Shown piece after piece: positions 1 to 6,421 of a stretch of DNA of 11,060 bases (position 1 is the first letter of the stretch; every line of letters begins with the position of its first letter). The notes below the pieces were generated by a model. That model saw nothing but the letters and a program-made list of their open reading frames with translations, was not told where the DNA came from and ran no database searches. This DNA comes from Bacillota bacterium (GTDB taxonomy: Bacteria > Bacillota > Clostridia > Christensenellales > Aristaeellaceae): the NCBI GenBank assembly GCA_023402355.1, contig JAEXCG010000134.1:1-11060 (forward strand), read 5' to 3'. The position numbers and the translations under genes are program-made.

Positions 1-24
1 GCTGCCAGACTGCTCCACCCCGCG
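1..24 (-). tRNA. Initiator tRNA-fMet, 5' portion (cut by window edge)
   Basis: Read on the minus strand from 24 to 1, the bases CGCGGGGTGGAGCAG followed by TCTGGCAGC match the start of bacterial initiator tRNA. They give a seven-base acceptor strand CGCGGGG beginning with the unpaired C1 typical of tRNA-fMet, then TG, the D-stem GAGC and the D-loop. The anticodon and 3' half lie outside the window, so identity rests on the acceptor and D-arm alone. A consensus promoter begins about 30 bases upstream. The C1 start and GTGGAGCAG signature make other tRNA species unlikely. Confidence 0.83.
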
Positions 25-55
25 TCATTTATGCGCCGCATCAGCGACAGAGACT

Positions 56-84
56 ATAATACACCATATCGAGTGGAATGTCAA
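56..84 (-). promoter_or_regulatory. Sigma-A promoter for the initiator tRNA
   Basis: On the minus strand a perfect -35 TTGACA (79-84) is followed after 17 bases by TATTAT (56-61), one mismatch from the consensus -10. Transcription would start near 49, about 25 bases before the tRNA 5' end. The -35 box overlaps the stop codon of the upstream ppx-like gene (81-83). No terminator is seen after that gene, so its transcript may also run into the tRNA. Confidence 0.8.
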
Positions 85-983
85 CCCTTTTTCGCAACTT
101 TTTTACGCAAATACCCGTCCAGATTGCCGTGATCCGACACGACGATGGATTCGATGGCGAGGGAATCCATGCAGGCGGCCAATATGGCGATGCCATGCAC
201 CACGATATCCGCCCGCTGCGGCTGCAGGCCGGGCAGGCGCTTTCGCTCCTCCACGCTCATGGGCGAAAGCTTTTCGCCCCACGAGAGCACGATTTCCCGC
301 GTCAGCGCGTGCCCCTCGACCAGCGCGCGGTCGAACGAGGCGATCCCCCGGTCCATCGCGCCCAGCGTGGTAAACGTCCCGCCGACGCCGACCCAGGTGT
401 GCGGTCTGGGGCAGGCCAGTATGCCGCCCGCGCCCCGCAGGAGGATCTCCTGCGCCCGCTCGATGACGGCGTAAAAGTCGTCCCGATGCGCAATCCTTTG
501 CTGGCGCGCGAGCCGCACCGCGCCCATTTGCAGGCTGACAGCGGCCATCGCCGCACCATCCTCGCCCACGGTCAGCTCCGTCGAGCCGCCGCCGATGTCG
601 ATCATGCCGCACAGTCCGGGCTTTGCCGCCCCCGCGTAGGAGAGCAGCGCCTCCTGCTCGCCGGTGCAGACGTCCAGCGTAAGCCCCGTCATCGAACGGA
701 TGCGCTCCATGAACGCGTCGCCGTTCTTCGCGTCGCGCACCGCGCTGGTCGCAAAGATGTAAATCTTGCCCGCCCCCGCTTCGCGCGCCTTTCGTTCCAG
801 CTCGCGAGACGCCGACGCGGATACCTCCATGCTCTCCTCGGTCAGCGCGCCGTCGACGAGGCCGGCGAAGAGGCGCGTGCCGCATCGATCGCGCAGCACC
901 GGGGTGATCGCGCCGTTCGCCGCGGCGTCCGCCACGAGCAGGCGAACCGAGTTGGAGCCGATACCGATGGCTGCCAGACGCAT
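81..983 (-). CDS. Ppx/GppA family phosphatase (exopolyphosphatase / pppGpp phosphohydrolase)
   Basis: This 300-residue protein belongs to the Ppx/GppA branch of the actin-like ATPase superfamily, which hydrolyses inorganic polyphosphate and/or the pentaphosphate alarmone in the cytoplasm. The N-terminal phosphate-binding motif GIGSNSVRLLV is at about residues 7-17. The TGEQEALLSY segment (107-116) carries Glu111, equivalent to the family's catalytic glutamate. The second phosphate loop DIGGGSTEL is at 129-137. The C-terminal PGLQPQRADI (251-260) is also typical. The length fits the short two-domain form without the HD-like extension. I chose the ATG at 983 because AAGGAGGA lies just upstream and the family motif starts immediately; an upstream in-frame ATG at 1037 would add 18 unrelated residues and lie over the divIC terminator. 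Polyphosphate versus alarmone preference cannot be told from sequence. Confidence 0.9.
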   Translation of the reverse strand: MRLAAIGIGSNSVRLLVADAAANGAITPVLRDRCGTRLFAGLVDGALTEESMEVSASASRELERKAREAGAGKIYIFATSAVRDAKNGDAFMERIRSMTGLTLDVCTGEQEALLSYAGAAKPGLCGMIDIGGGSTELTVGEDGAAMAAVSLQMGAVRLARQQRIAHRDDFYAVIERAQEILLRGAGGILACPRPHTWVGVGGTFTTLGAMDRGIASFDRALVEGHALTREIVLSWGEKLSPMSVEERKRLPGLQPQRADIVVHGIAILAACMDSLAIESIVVSDHGNLDGYLRKKVAKKG

Positions 984-1021
984 GGTGTCTTCCTCCTTTG
1001 TTATGCCGGTTTTGGGGGAAC

Positions 1022-1046
1022 AAAAAACCCCGCTCAAGCTGCGGGG
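1022..1046 (-). terminator. Intrinsic terminator after divIC
   Basis: On the minus strand CCCCGC (1041-1046) pairs with GCGGGG (1028-1033) around a 7-base loop and is followed directly by six T residues (1022-1027). The loop contains the divIC stop codon, so the hairpin overlaps the end of that gene. The next gene's ATG (983) is only 38 bases beyond the T-tract. Confidence 0.8.
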
Positions 1047-1456
1047 ACATAGAGCGGGTCGGGATTGGGCTCCTGCTGCGCGGGCGCAGAGGTATCCGCC
1101 TCGGGCTTGGCCGTCTCGGGCGTCGCCAGCGGCAGCTCCGGTTCTAATTCCGCCTGTTCGGGCAGATTGGTCACGACAAAGCGCGCCTCGCCCGGCATCA
1201 TGTAGCCGTATTCACGGCGGGCCGTGCGCTCGATGAACGCTTCCGTGCCGACGGTTTCAAGCTGCTGGCGAATCTGCACGCCCTCCATGCACGCCTCGTA
1301 ATAGCTGTTGCTCAGCTCCACGAGCGCTTGCTCCTGTTCGTTGATGCGCGCTTCCCGCGCGCTGTAACGCCAGGTGATGAGCGCGATGGCGGGCACCATC
1401 ACGATGATCCAAAATCGAGGAGCAAAGCGTGCACGGCGGCGACGGCTGGAAGCCAT
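1034..1456 (-). CDS. divIC: Septum formation initiator, DivIC/FtsB family
   Basis: This is a 140-residue bitopic division protein. A basic N-terminus (SSRRRRARFAPR) is followed by one membrane helix at about residues 15-29. A heptad-like segment rich in Glu, Gln and Leu at about 35-68 is expected to form the coiled coil that pairs with FtsL in the divisome. The family signature is ERTARREYGYMMPGEARFV at about 76-94, corresponding to the usual E..AR..lg...pge pattern. Beyond residue 100 the tail is acidic and Pro/Ala-rich, longer than in many relatives. The ATG at 1456 is preceded by GAAGGGA at a normal distance. It follows yabP and yabQ, as in Bacillus, which supports DivIC over other FtsB-like proteins. 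An intrinsic terminator overlaps its last codons. Confidence 0.87.
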   Translation of the reverse strand: MASSRRRRARFAPRFWIIVMVPAIALITWRYSAREARINEQEQALVELSNSYYEACMEGVQIRQQLETVGTEAFIERTARREYGYMMPGEARFVVTNLPEQAELEPELPLATPETAKPEADTSAPAQQEPNPDPLYVPAA

Positions 1457-1561
1457 GGGAGTTCCCTTCTTTCCGGTGAAACTATGTCTGTCTATATTCG
1501 CAGCGAAAGGGCAATTTCCTTCCGGCTTCGGGCAGTTCCCACGTTTTTTCCGAAATATTTT
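1457..1561. other. yabQ-divIC intergenic gap
   Basis: These 105 bases separate yabQ from divIC. I see no convincing sigma-A promoter or terminator, only the divIC ribosome binding site near its ATG. The gap is less G+C-rich than its surroundings, with A- and T-runs at 1544-1561, so a divIC promoter of a form I cannot recognise is possible. Confidence 0.4.
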
Positions 1562-1936
1562 TTACTTCCCGATTTTCTGTCCTATGTGCGCGATCGCCCG
1601 CCCCGGCCCGGTCTCGAGGAAGCGGCGTCCGGCCCGCCCGAGCAGGCTCAGCAGCGCCTGAACCGCCCGGCTGATGCCGGCCAGATACAGCAGCAGGCCG
1701 CTCGCCATGCCCAGCAGCATGTACGGACGGAGCCCCTCGTGCGAAAGCGAGCCCACCAGAAGCGCCGCAGGCAGGAGCGACAGCAGGCCGAAGAGCACGT
1801 CGAGCACGCCCGTCAGCGCGGGGCCCGCGCGCAGCAGCCGCCGAAAGCCGCGCAGGATGTCGTACAGAATGCCGGCGGCGAGCCCCGCGTACAGCATCGC
1901 GAGGAACACGCCGCCCTGGCGGGCCGCCTCCTTCAT
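1562..1936 (-). CDS. yabQ: Sporulation membrane protein YabQ
   Basis: This small hydrophobic protein of 124 residues matches the YabQ family, which is needed for spore cortex formation in Bacillus and is placed in the mother-cell membrane around the forespore. An N-terminal helix carries the family-like segment GLAAGILYDILRGFRR (about residues 18-33). Further hydrophobic helices lie at about 40-62 and 70-90. The C-terminus is basic. The ATG shares four bases (ATGA) with the yabP stop, so the two are translationally coupled. Family identity rests on the N-terminal motif, the hydrophobic profile, the size and the yabP-yabQ-divIC order. No catalytic function is expected. Confidence 0.85.
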   Translation of the reverse strand: MKEAARQGGVFLAMLYAGLAAGILYDILRGFRRLLRAGPALTGVLDVLFGLLSLLPAALLVGSLSHEGLRPYMLLGMASGLLLYLAGISRAVQALLSLLGRAGRRFLETGPGRAIAHIGQKIGK

Positions 1937-2259
1937 CGGAACATGCGCGAGAAGAAACCGCCCCGCGCCGCCTGTGCCTGCGGTTGGCCGTATTCGATGC
2001 CCGTGATGTCCCCCTCGACGATGAGCTGTCCTTCCTCCAGGTGCAGCCGCGCGATGTGCAGCCCGTCGCCCAGCAGCGTAATTTCTCCGCCGCTCGTCGA
2101 CAGAACGACCTCCTGCTCGTCAAAGCGGACCACGTCGCTCACCCCTGTTACGTTCGCGCGGCGCCTGTTTTCCAGCGTCACCGCGTGCGTGCGGGGCGTC
2201 TTGGGCTGTTCCCTTGTTTCCTTTGCCGGTATGACTTCCTTCGGCGTTTCAGCGCTCAT
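1933..2259 (-). CDS. yabP: Sporulation protein YabP
   Basis: This 108-residue soluble protein is of the YabP/YqfC family, mother-cell proteins involved in spore coat or cortex assembly. A variable polar N-terminus (1-24) is followed by the conserved core: HAVTLENRRRANVTGVSDV (about 25-43), FDEQEVVLSTSGGEITLLG (46-64) and LHIARLHLEEGQLIVEGDI (67-85), ending near IEYG. This short beta-strand array fits the family. I chose the ATG at 2259 because GAGGAGGG (2266-2273) is then 6 bases away; the ATG at 2265 would abut the ribosome binding site. Its stop overlaps the yabQ start by four bases. A sigma-E-like promoter lies immediately upstream, as expected for a mother-cell gene. Confidence 0.88.
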   Translation of the reverse strand: MSAETPKEVIPAKETREQPKTPRTHAVTLENRRRANVTGVSDVVRFDEQEVVLSTSGGEITLLGDGLHIARLHLEEGQLIVEGDITGIEYGQPQAQAARGGFFSRMFR

Positions 2260-2278
2260 GGTCATCCCTCCTCGTGGG

Positions 2279-2307
2279 AAGATATGCCCGCCTCTTTGCC
2301 GATATGA
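2279..2307 (-). promoter_or_regulatory. Sigma-E-like promoter for yabP-yabQ
   Basis: On the minus strand TCATATC (2301-2307) matches six of seven positions of the sigma-E -35 (KMATATT). After a 14-base spacer, CATATCTT (2279-2286) matches six of eight positions of the -10 (CATACAHT). The spacing is right for sigma-E, and yabP is a known sigma-E gene in Bacillus. The weak point is distance: the start site would fall near 2272, at the edge of the ribosome binding site, leaving a leader of only about 13 bases. Confidence 0.5.
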
Positions 2308-2311
2308 CAGA

Positions 2312-2339
2312 CGCGCGCGAGGCCGAAACCCCGCGCGCG
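2312..2339. repeat. G+C-rich inverted repeat after kbl
   Basis: CGCGCGCG at 2312-2319 can pair with CGCGCGCG at 2332-2339 around a 12-base loop, with two more G-C pairs inside after a mismatch. It lies about 20-50 bases beyond the kbl stop. No T-tract follows on either strand, so it is at best a weak or factor-assisted terminator for tdh-kbl. Confidence 0.4.
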
Positions 2340-2359
2340 CCATTCTATTGGATGCTCAT

Positions 2360-3550
2360 TTAGATGCCCATTTCCTGCTTGACCTTCGCGAAGCATTCGA
2401 CGGCGAAGTCGAGGTCTTCCTTCGTGTGGGCGGCGGAAATCTGCGTGCGGATGCGCGCCTTGCCCTGCGGCACGACCGGATAGCTGAACCCGACCACGTA
2501 CACGCCCAATTCCAGCATGCGGGCGGCGAAGGCCGTCGCGACCTTGGCGTCGTAGAGCATGACGGCGACGATCGGGTGGTCGCTCTCGATGATGTCAAAG
2601 CCCACGTGACGGATCTTCTCGCGGAAATAGCGCGTATTCTCGTGCACCCTGTCGCGCAGCGCGGTGCTCTCCTCGAGCATCTCAAACGTGCGCAGCGCGC
2701 CGCTGGCGATCGAGGGCGCGAGCGTGTTGGAGAACAGGTAAGGCCGGCTCTTCTGGCGCAGCAGGTCCACGATTTCCTTTCGCGCGCTGGTGTAGCCGCC
2801 GGACGCCCCGCCCAGCGCCTTGCCCAGCGTGCCCGTGATGATGTCCACACGCCCCATGACGCCGCAATGCTCCGGCGTGCCGCGCCCGTGCGCGCCCATG
2901 AAGCCGACCGCGTGGCTGTCGTCCACCATGACCAGCGCGTCGTAGCGCTCCGCCAGGTCGCAGATGCCCGCGAGGTTGGCGACGATGCCGTCCATGGAGA
3001 AGACGCCGTCGGTCGCGATCAGCTTGACGCGCGCGCCCGCCTCCACGGCCTCCTTCAGGCAGCGCTCCAGGTCCGCCATGTCGTTGTTCTGGTAGCGATA
3101 GCGCCGGGCCTTGCAAAGCCTGACGCCGTCGATGATGCTCGCGTGGTTCAGCGCGTCGGAGATCACCGCGTCCTCCGGCCCCAGCAGCGTCTCGAACAGG
3201 CCGCCGTTTGCGTCAAAGCAGGAGGAGTAGAGGATCGTGTCCTCCATGCCCAGGAAGTCCGAGATCTTGCGCTCGAGCTGCTTGTGAATTTCCTGCGTGC
3301 CGCAGATGAAGCGAACCGACGAGAGGCCGTAGCCCCACACGTCGTAGCTTTCCTTGGCCGCCCGGATGATTTCCGCGTTGTCCGCGAGGCCCAGATAGTT
3401 GTTGGCGCACATGTTGAGCACGCGCTTCGCCTTCGTGGTGTCGATCCGGCTCGCCTGCGGGGTCGTGATGATGCGCTCTTCTTTAAAGGTGCCGTCCGCC
3501 CGGCTCTGCTCCACCGCCTGGCGGTAGAGGTCCAGTCCCGTCTTTCTCAT
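2360..3550 (-). CDS. kbl: Glycine C-acetyltransferase (2-amino-3-ketobutyrate CoA ligase)
   Basis: This pyridoxal-phosphate enzyme cleaves 2-amino-3-oxobutyrate with CoA to glycine and acetyl-CoA, the second step of threonine breakdown. The 396 residues match the usual length of the alpha-oxoamine synthase family. Visible motifs are NNYLGLADN (50-58), the early substrate-binding region GLSSVRFICGT (75-85), SDALNHASIIDG with His136 to stack on the cofactor (131-142), VDDSHAVGFMG with the cofactor-pairing Asp (209-219), and TGTLGKALGG with Schiff-base Lys244 (239-248). Lys244 is at the same position as in the E. coli enzyme. The ATG at 3550 has AAAGGAAG upstream. It follows tdh by 21 bases, which separates it from the related biotin, haem and sphingolipid synthases. 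Confidence 0.96.
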   Translation of the reverse strand: MRKTGLDLYRQAVEQSRADGTFKEERIITTPQASRIDTTKAKRVLNMCANNYLGLADNAEIIRAAKESYDVWGYGLSSVRFICGTQEIHKQLERKISDFLGMEDTILYSSCFDANGGLFETLLGPEDAVISDALNHASIIDGVRLCKARRYRYQNNDMADLERCLKEAVEAGARVKLIATDGVFSMDGIVANLAGICDLAERYDALVMVDDSHAVGFMGAHGRGTPEHCGVMGRVDIITGTLGKALGGASGGYTSARKEIVDLLRQKSRPYLFSNTLAPSIASGALRTFEMLEESTALRDRVHENTRYFREKIRHVGFDIIESDHPIVAVMLYDAKVATAFAARMLELGVYVVGFSYPVVPQGKARIRTQISAAHTKEDLDFAVECFAKVKQEMGI

Positions 3551-3571
3551 GCTCCGCTTCCTTTCGTTCCG

Positions 3572-4618
3572 TCACTGTGCATGCGTCCAGTCGAGCACGA
3601 CCTTGCCGCACTGGCCGCTGTTCATGACCTCAAAGCCCTTTTCAAAGTCCTGGTACCCGAAGCGATGGGTGATGATGCCGTCGATCTTGAGGCCGCTGTT
3701 CAGCATCGCCATCATCTTGTACCAGGTTTCAAACATCTGGCGGCCGTAGATGCCCTTGATCTCCAGGCAGTTCCAGACGATCTTGTTCCAGGGCACGACC
3801 GTGTCGCCGCTCTGAATGCCCAGCACGGCGATCTTGCCGCCGTTGTACATGTTGTCGATCATGCTGTTAAAGGCCTTGCCGCTGCCCGACATCTCCAGTC
3901 CGACGTCGAAGCCCTCCGAGATGCCCAGCTCGTGCATCTTGTCTTCCAGCCGCTCGCGCGCGACGTTGACCGTGTGGCAGGGGCAGAGGCTGCGCGCGAG
4001 GTTCAGCCTGTAGTCGTTCATGTCCGTGATGACCACGTGGCGCGCCCCCACGTGGCAGCAGATGGCCGCCGCCATGATGCCGATGGGGCCCGCGCCGGTG
4101 ATGAGCACGTCCTCGCCGATGAGGTCGTACGTCAGCGCGGTGTGCACGGCGTTGCCCAGCGGGTCGAAGGAGGAACACAGCTCCTCCGGGATGCCCGGCT
4201 CGCACTTGATGACGTTGGTGTCGGGGATCACGAGATACTGGGCGAACGCGCCGTCGCGGTTGACGCCCACGCCGCGCGTCTCCTTGCACAGGTGGCGCTT
4301 TCCGCCCTTGCAGTTGCGGCAGTGCCCGCAGACGATGTGCCCTTCGCCCGACACGATGTCGCCTACGCGATAGCCGCGCACGCTCTCGCCCATTTCGACG
4401 ATCTCGCCCACGAACTCGTGCCCGATGGTCATCGGCGGCTTGATCGTCTCCTGCGACCACTTGTCCCAGTTGTAGATGTGCAGATCGGTTCCACAGATCG
4501 AGGTATAGTGGATCTTGATTTTGACGTCGTTCGTGCCGACGTCGGGGATGGCGACCCTTCGCAGTTCAAGTCCCGGCCCGGCCTGCGCCTTCACCAGCGC
4601 GGGCATCGTTTGTGCCAT
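3572..4618 (-). CDS. tdh: L-threonine 3-dehydrogenase
   Basis: This 348-residue zinc-dependent medium-chain dehydrogenase oxidises L-threonine with NAD+ to 2-amino-3-oxobutyrate, which the adjacent Kbl then cleaves. The catalytic zinc site shows Cys42 (SICGTDLHIYN) and His67-Glu68 (GHEFVGE). The structural zinc site has Cys97, Cys100, Cys103 and Cys111. The nucleotide-binding loop GAGPIG is at 175-180. These positions are each four residues later than in E. coli Tdh. I chose the ATG at 4618 because AGAAGG lies upstream and this matches family length; an upstream in-frame ATG at 4777 would start before the promoter and inside a terminator. It forms a two-gene operon with kbl. Confidence 0.96.
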   Translation of the reverse strand: MAQTMPALVKAQAGPGLELRRVAIPDVGTNDVKIKIHYTSICGTDLHIYNWDKWSQETIKPPMTIGHEFVGEIVEMGESVRGYRVGDIVSGEGHIVCGHCRNCKGGKRHLCKETRGVGVNRDGAFAQYLVIPDTNVIKCEPGIPEELCSSFDPLGNAVHTALTYDLIGEDVLITGAGPIGIMAAAICCHVGARHVVITDMNDYRLNLARSLCPCHTVNVARERLEDKMHELGISEGFDVGLEMSGSGKAFNSMIDNMYNGGKIAVLGIQSGDTVVPWNKIVWNCLEIKGIYGRQMFETWYKMMAMLNSGLKIDGIITHRFGYQDFEKGFEVMNSGQCGKVVLDWTHAQ

Positions 4619-4642
4619 GTTGATACCTTCTTTCTGTACGCA

Positions 4643-4669
4643 GGGCCGCGCCGCGTCGCGCGCGGGCCC
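4643..4669 (-). other. G+C-rich hairpin in the tdh leader
   Basis: In the untranslated leader of tdh-kbl, GGGCC (4665-4669) pairs with GGCCC (4643-4647). A further GCGC/GCGC stack (4660-4663 with 4648-4651) closes an 8-base loop, with one bulged base. It lies between the predicted start of transcription and the ribosome binding site and has no T-tract. It may stabilise the message or regulate it; the sequence does not decide. Confidence 0.45.
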
Positions 4670-4685
4670 ATCATTCAACAAAATC

Positions 4686-4714
4686 ATCATAGCATATTTG
4701 TGCGCTTTTTTCAA
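4686..4714 (-). promoter_or_regulatory. Sigma-A promoter for tdh-kbl
   Basis: On the minus strand TTGAAA (4709-4714) and TATGAT (4686-4691) are separated by 17 bases, and the -10 has an upstream TG (extended -10, TGCTATGAT). The predicted start near 4679 leaves a leader of about 60 bases. I see no clear operator dyad overlapping the boxes. Confidence 0.85.
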
Positions 4715-4725
4715 CATTGCGCTGT

Positions 4726-4775
4726 AAACGCAAAGGCCGCCGGTCCGCGCCCTTATGGGGCGTGGGCCGGCGGCC
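4726..4775 (-). terminator. Large terminator hairpin after the solute-binding protein gene
   Basis: Just after the stop codon at 4783, an arm at 4757-4775 pairs with an arm at 4735-4752. The outer nine pairs (GGCCGCCGG with CCGGCGGCC) are perfect. Further in there are two A-C mismatches on the minus strand (G-U pairs on plus). The interrupted T-rich stretch TTTGCGTTT (4726-4734) follows. It separates this gene from the tdh promoter. Confidence 0.75.
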
Positions 4776-4782
4776 ATACGGT

Positions 4783-6273
4783 TTACCGCCCTGCCTGCAG
4801 GGCCTGCGTAAAGATGTCGGCGAGGCGCTCACCGTCTTCGCGGACGCTTTCCACGAACGCGCCGTAGCTTTCATCCGTCAGCTCCACCTCGCCCGTGGCA
4901 AAGCGGCCGATCGCGAGGTCCACCGCCTCGCCCAGGCGAAGCTGCAGCCTTTCCACCTCTTCCTCCTGCTCGCGCGTCAGGTAGCATCTTTCGACCGGCA
5001 TCGTGGCAAACGACTGCAGGCGCTCGCTCTGCGCGCGGTTATAGCGGTCCACGTCGCTGTCCACCTCGCCGAGGAAGTCGTAGGGCGTCAGCCCCGGCGT
5101 GGGGATCGCGCCGGAGGTCGCCATCAGGGACTGCGCGTTGAGCACGTCGATGGTGGTGTAGGTATCCACCTTCCACGTCCAGCCCGCCTCGCCCGTGACG
5201 TAATCCTCGCCCTCGACGCCTGCCGCGGCGAGGATGCCGCCCTCCTCGGTGTAGAGCGCATCCACCCAGCGCAGCGCGGCGGCCGGGTCCTCGCAGGCGC
5301 TGGTAATCGCAAACGCGCCGCGCGCGACGGGGCCGATCATGTCGCGCCAGACGCCGGTCGCGGGCACGATCACCGCGTAGTCCATGTTGGCGTCGATCCC
5401 GACCGACGCATAAGGGGCCAGCGTCACGACGCACCCGGAGGTTACGGTCGTGTTCGCGCTTTGAGAGGACGAGGAGGAGGACGCCTCCAGCGCCTGCACG
5501 GTGTTCAGCCCCGTGAACGCATCCTTGCGAAGCAGGCCCTCCGCGTACAGGTCGCGCAGGTACCCGACGAAGTCCCTGTAGGCGTCAAGCGTCGGCGCAA
5601 AGACGATCTGCCCGTCCACCGTGGTCAGGTTGTAGTCGTCCGCGTTCACCCCGAAGAGCGGCAGCAGCCACTTCATCGCCCACACGCCCGTCACGTCCAG
5701 CCCCACCTCGTCCGCCTTGCCGTTTCCGTTCGGGTCCCCGTCGCGGATGGCGATCAGCGCGGCCTTCAGCTCCTCCGGCGTCGTGGGGACGGCCACCCCC
5801 AGCTTTGCCAGCCATTTGCTGTTGATCCACAGGCCCACCTGCCGCTCCTTCTCCGTCAGCATCGGCAGCGCCGCGATGCGCCCGTCCGGCAGGGTGATCT
5901 CCTCACGCCACTTTGGATTCTGCTCGAGCAGCGCCGAAAGGTTGGGCGCATTGCTCGAAAGCAGCGGCGCAAGGTCGATCAGCGTCCCGTCGTCCAGAAG
6001 ATCCCGCTCCTGCGCGGGGGTGAGCGTCGCGCGAAAGAGCACGTCCGGCATGTCCGCCTTCAGATTTTGCAGCGCCTTTTCGTACTCCTCGCGCTCCGTG
6101 TATTGGCGCAGTTCAAAGGACACGCCCGTGCGCTCCGCCATGCGGGTAAAGAACTTGCTCTGGCTCCAATCGCGCCCGTTCGTCTCGTCATAGCCCATCA
6201 TCGTCATCGCTTCCGCCTGCGCCGTGCTCGCGAGCAGCAGCGCCATCAGCAAAAGACACAAGATTCGTTTCAT
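4783..6273 (-). CDS. Extracellular solute-binding protein (family 1-like), probable sugar/oligosaccharide ABC binding component
   Basis: This 496-residue secreted protein is typical of large Gram-positive carbohydrate-binding proteins. A signal peptide spans residues 1-20 (KRILCLLLMALLLASTAQA) with an AQA type I cleavage site. No lipobox cysteine is present at the cleavage site, although most Firmicute binding proteins are lipoproteins. The Asp/Asn loop DGDPNGNGKADEVGL (178-192) resembles the calcium-binding, EF-hand-like loop common in this family. A PDVLFR segment (76-81) and a serine run (265-270) are also visible. The ATG at 6273 has GGGAGG 8 bases upstream and lies downstream of the promoter; the in-frame ATG at 6306 overlaps the -10 and is unlikely. 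It has its own promoter and terminator, with no permease or ATPase gene beside it. The ligand is unknown. Confidence 0.8.
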   Translation of the reverse strand: MKRILCLLLMALLLASTAQAEAMTMMGYDETNGRDWSQSKFFTRMAERTGVSFELRQYTEREEYEKALQNLKADMPDVLFRATLTPAQERDLLDDGTLIDLAPLLSSNAPNLSALLEQNPKWREEITLPDGRIAALPMLTEKERQVGLWINSKWLAKLGVAVPTTPEELKAALIAIRDGDPNGNGKADEVGLDVTGVWAMKWLLPLFGVNADDYNLTTVDGQIVFAPTLDAYRDFVGYLRDLYAEGLLRKDAFTGLNTVQALEASSSSSSQSANTTVTSGCVVTLAPYASVGIDANMDYAVIVPATGVWRDMIGPVARGAFAITSACEDPAAALRWVDALYTEEGGILAAAGVEGEDYVTGEAGWTWKVDTYTTIDVLNAQSLMATSGAIPTPGLTPYDFLGEVDSDVDRYNRAQSERLQSFATMPVERCYLTREQEEEVERLQLRLGEAVDLAIGRFATGEVELTDESYGAFVESVREDGERLADIFTQALQAGR

Positions 6274-6304
6274 CCATTCAGCCTCCCTGCACGTTCTAAG
6301 CCTC

Positions 6305-6334
6305 ATTATAACACATCGCGGGTATCCCTGCCAA
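6305..6334 (-). promoter_or_regulatory. Sigma-A promoter for the solute-binding protein gene
   Basis: On the minus strand TTGGCA (6329-6334) is followed after 18 bases by a perfect TATAAT (6305-6310), itself preceded by TG (extended -10). The expected start near 6298 gives a leader of about 25 bases. No operator-like dyad is obvious. Confidence 0.85.
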
Positions 6335-6340
6335 CGTGAT

Positions 6341-6421
6341 TCCGCGCCGGTCAGCGCATTCCCAATTCATGTCTGTCCGTGTCAGAATCCGATAAACAGC
6401 CCCGCATTTTGAAGGGAGGGC
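6341..6421 (+). other. Divergent intergenic region without a recognisable plus-strand promoter
   Basis: This stretch separates the minus-strand binding-protein promoter from the plus-strand block. I find no convincing sigma-A, sigma-E or sigma-F/G promoter reading rightward. The only clear signal is the purine-rich GAAGGGAGGG (6411-6420) directly before the ATG at 6422, a plausible ribosome binding site, although its GGAGG core is very close to the start. Confidence 0.4.

Noticed and set aside
1328..4867. A 1179-codon open frame on the plus strand
   Set aside because: It lies antisense to divIC, yabQ, yabP, kbl and tdh, all of which have clear family motifs. The translation is Arg/His/Val/Ala-rich low-complexity sequence, as expected when G/C-rich third positions remove stops from the complementary frame.
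5461..5490. Serine-codon run in the solute-binding protein as a possible phase-variable repeat
   Set aside because: The six Ser codons use TCC, TCG and TCT and form no uniform repeat of the length needed for slippage. A flexible linker is the simpler reading.
6278..6293. A 16-base sequence (minus: CGTGCAGGGAGGCTGA) repeated exactly at 8359-8374, each time just before a start codon
   Set aside because: Ten of the bases are ribosome-binding-site sequence, and at 8359-8374 the rest encodes the end of a permease. In G+C-rich DNA this is plausibly coincidence, and no longer homology extends either side.
4717..6339. A 540-codon plus-strand open frame antisense to the solute-binding protein gene
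   Set aside because: Composition is Arg/His-rich with no recognisable domain. The minus-strand frame has a signal peptide, family loop, ribosome binding site, promoter and terminator.
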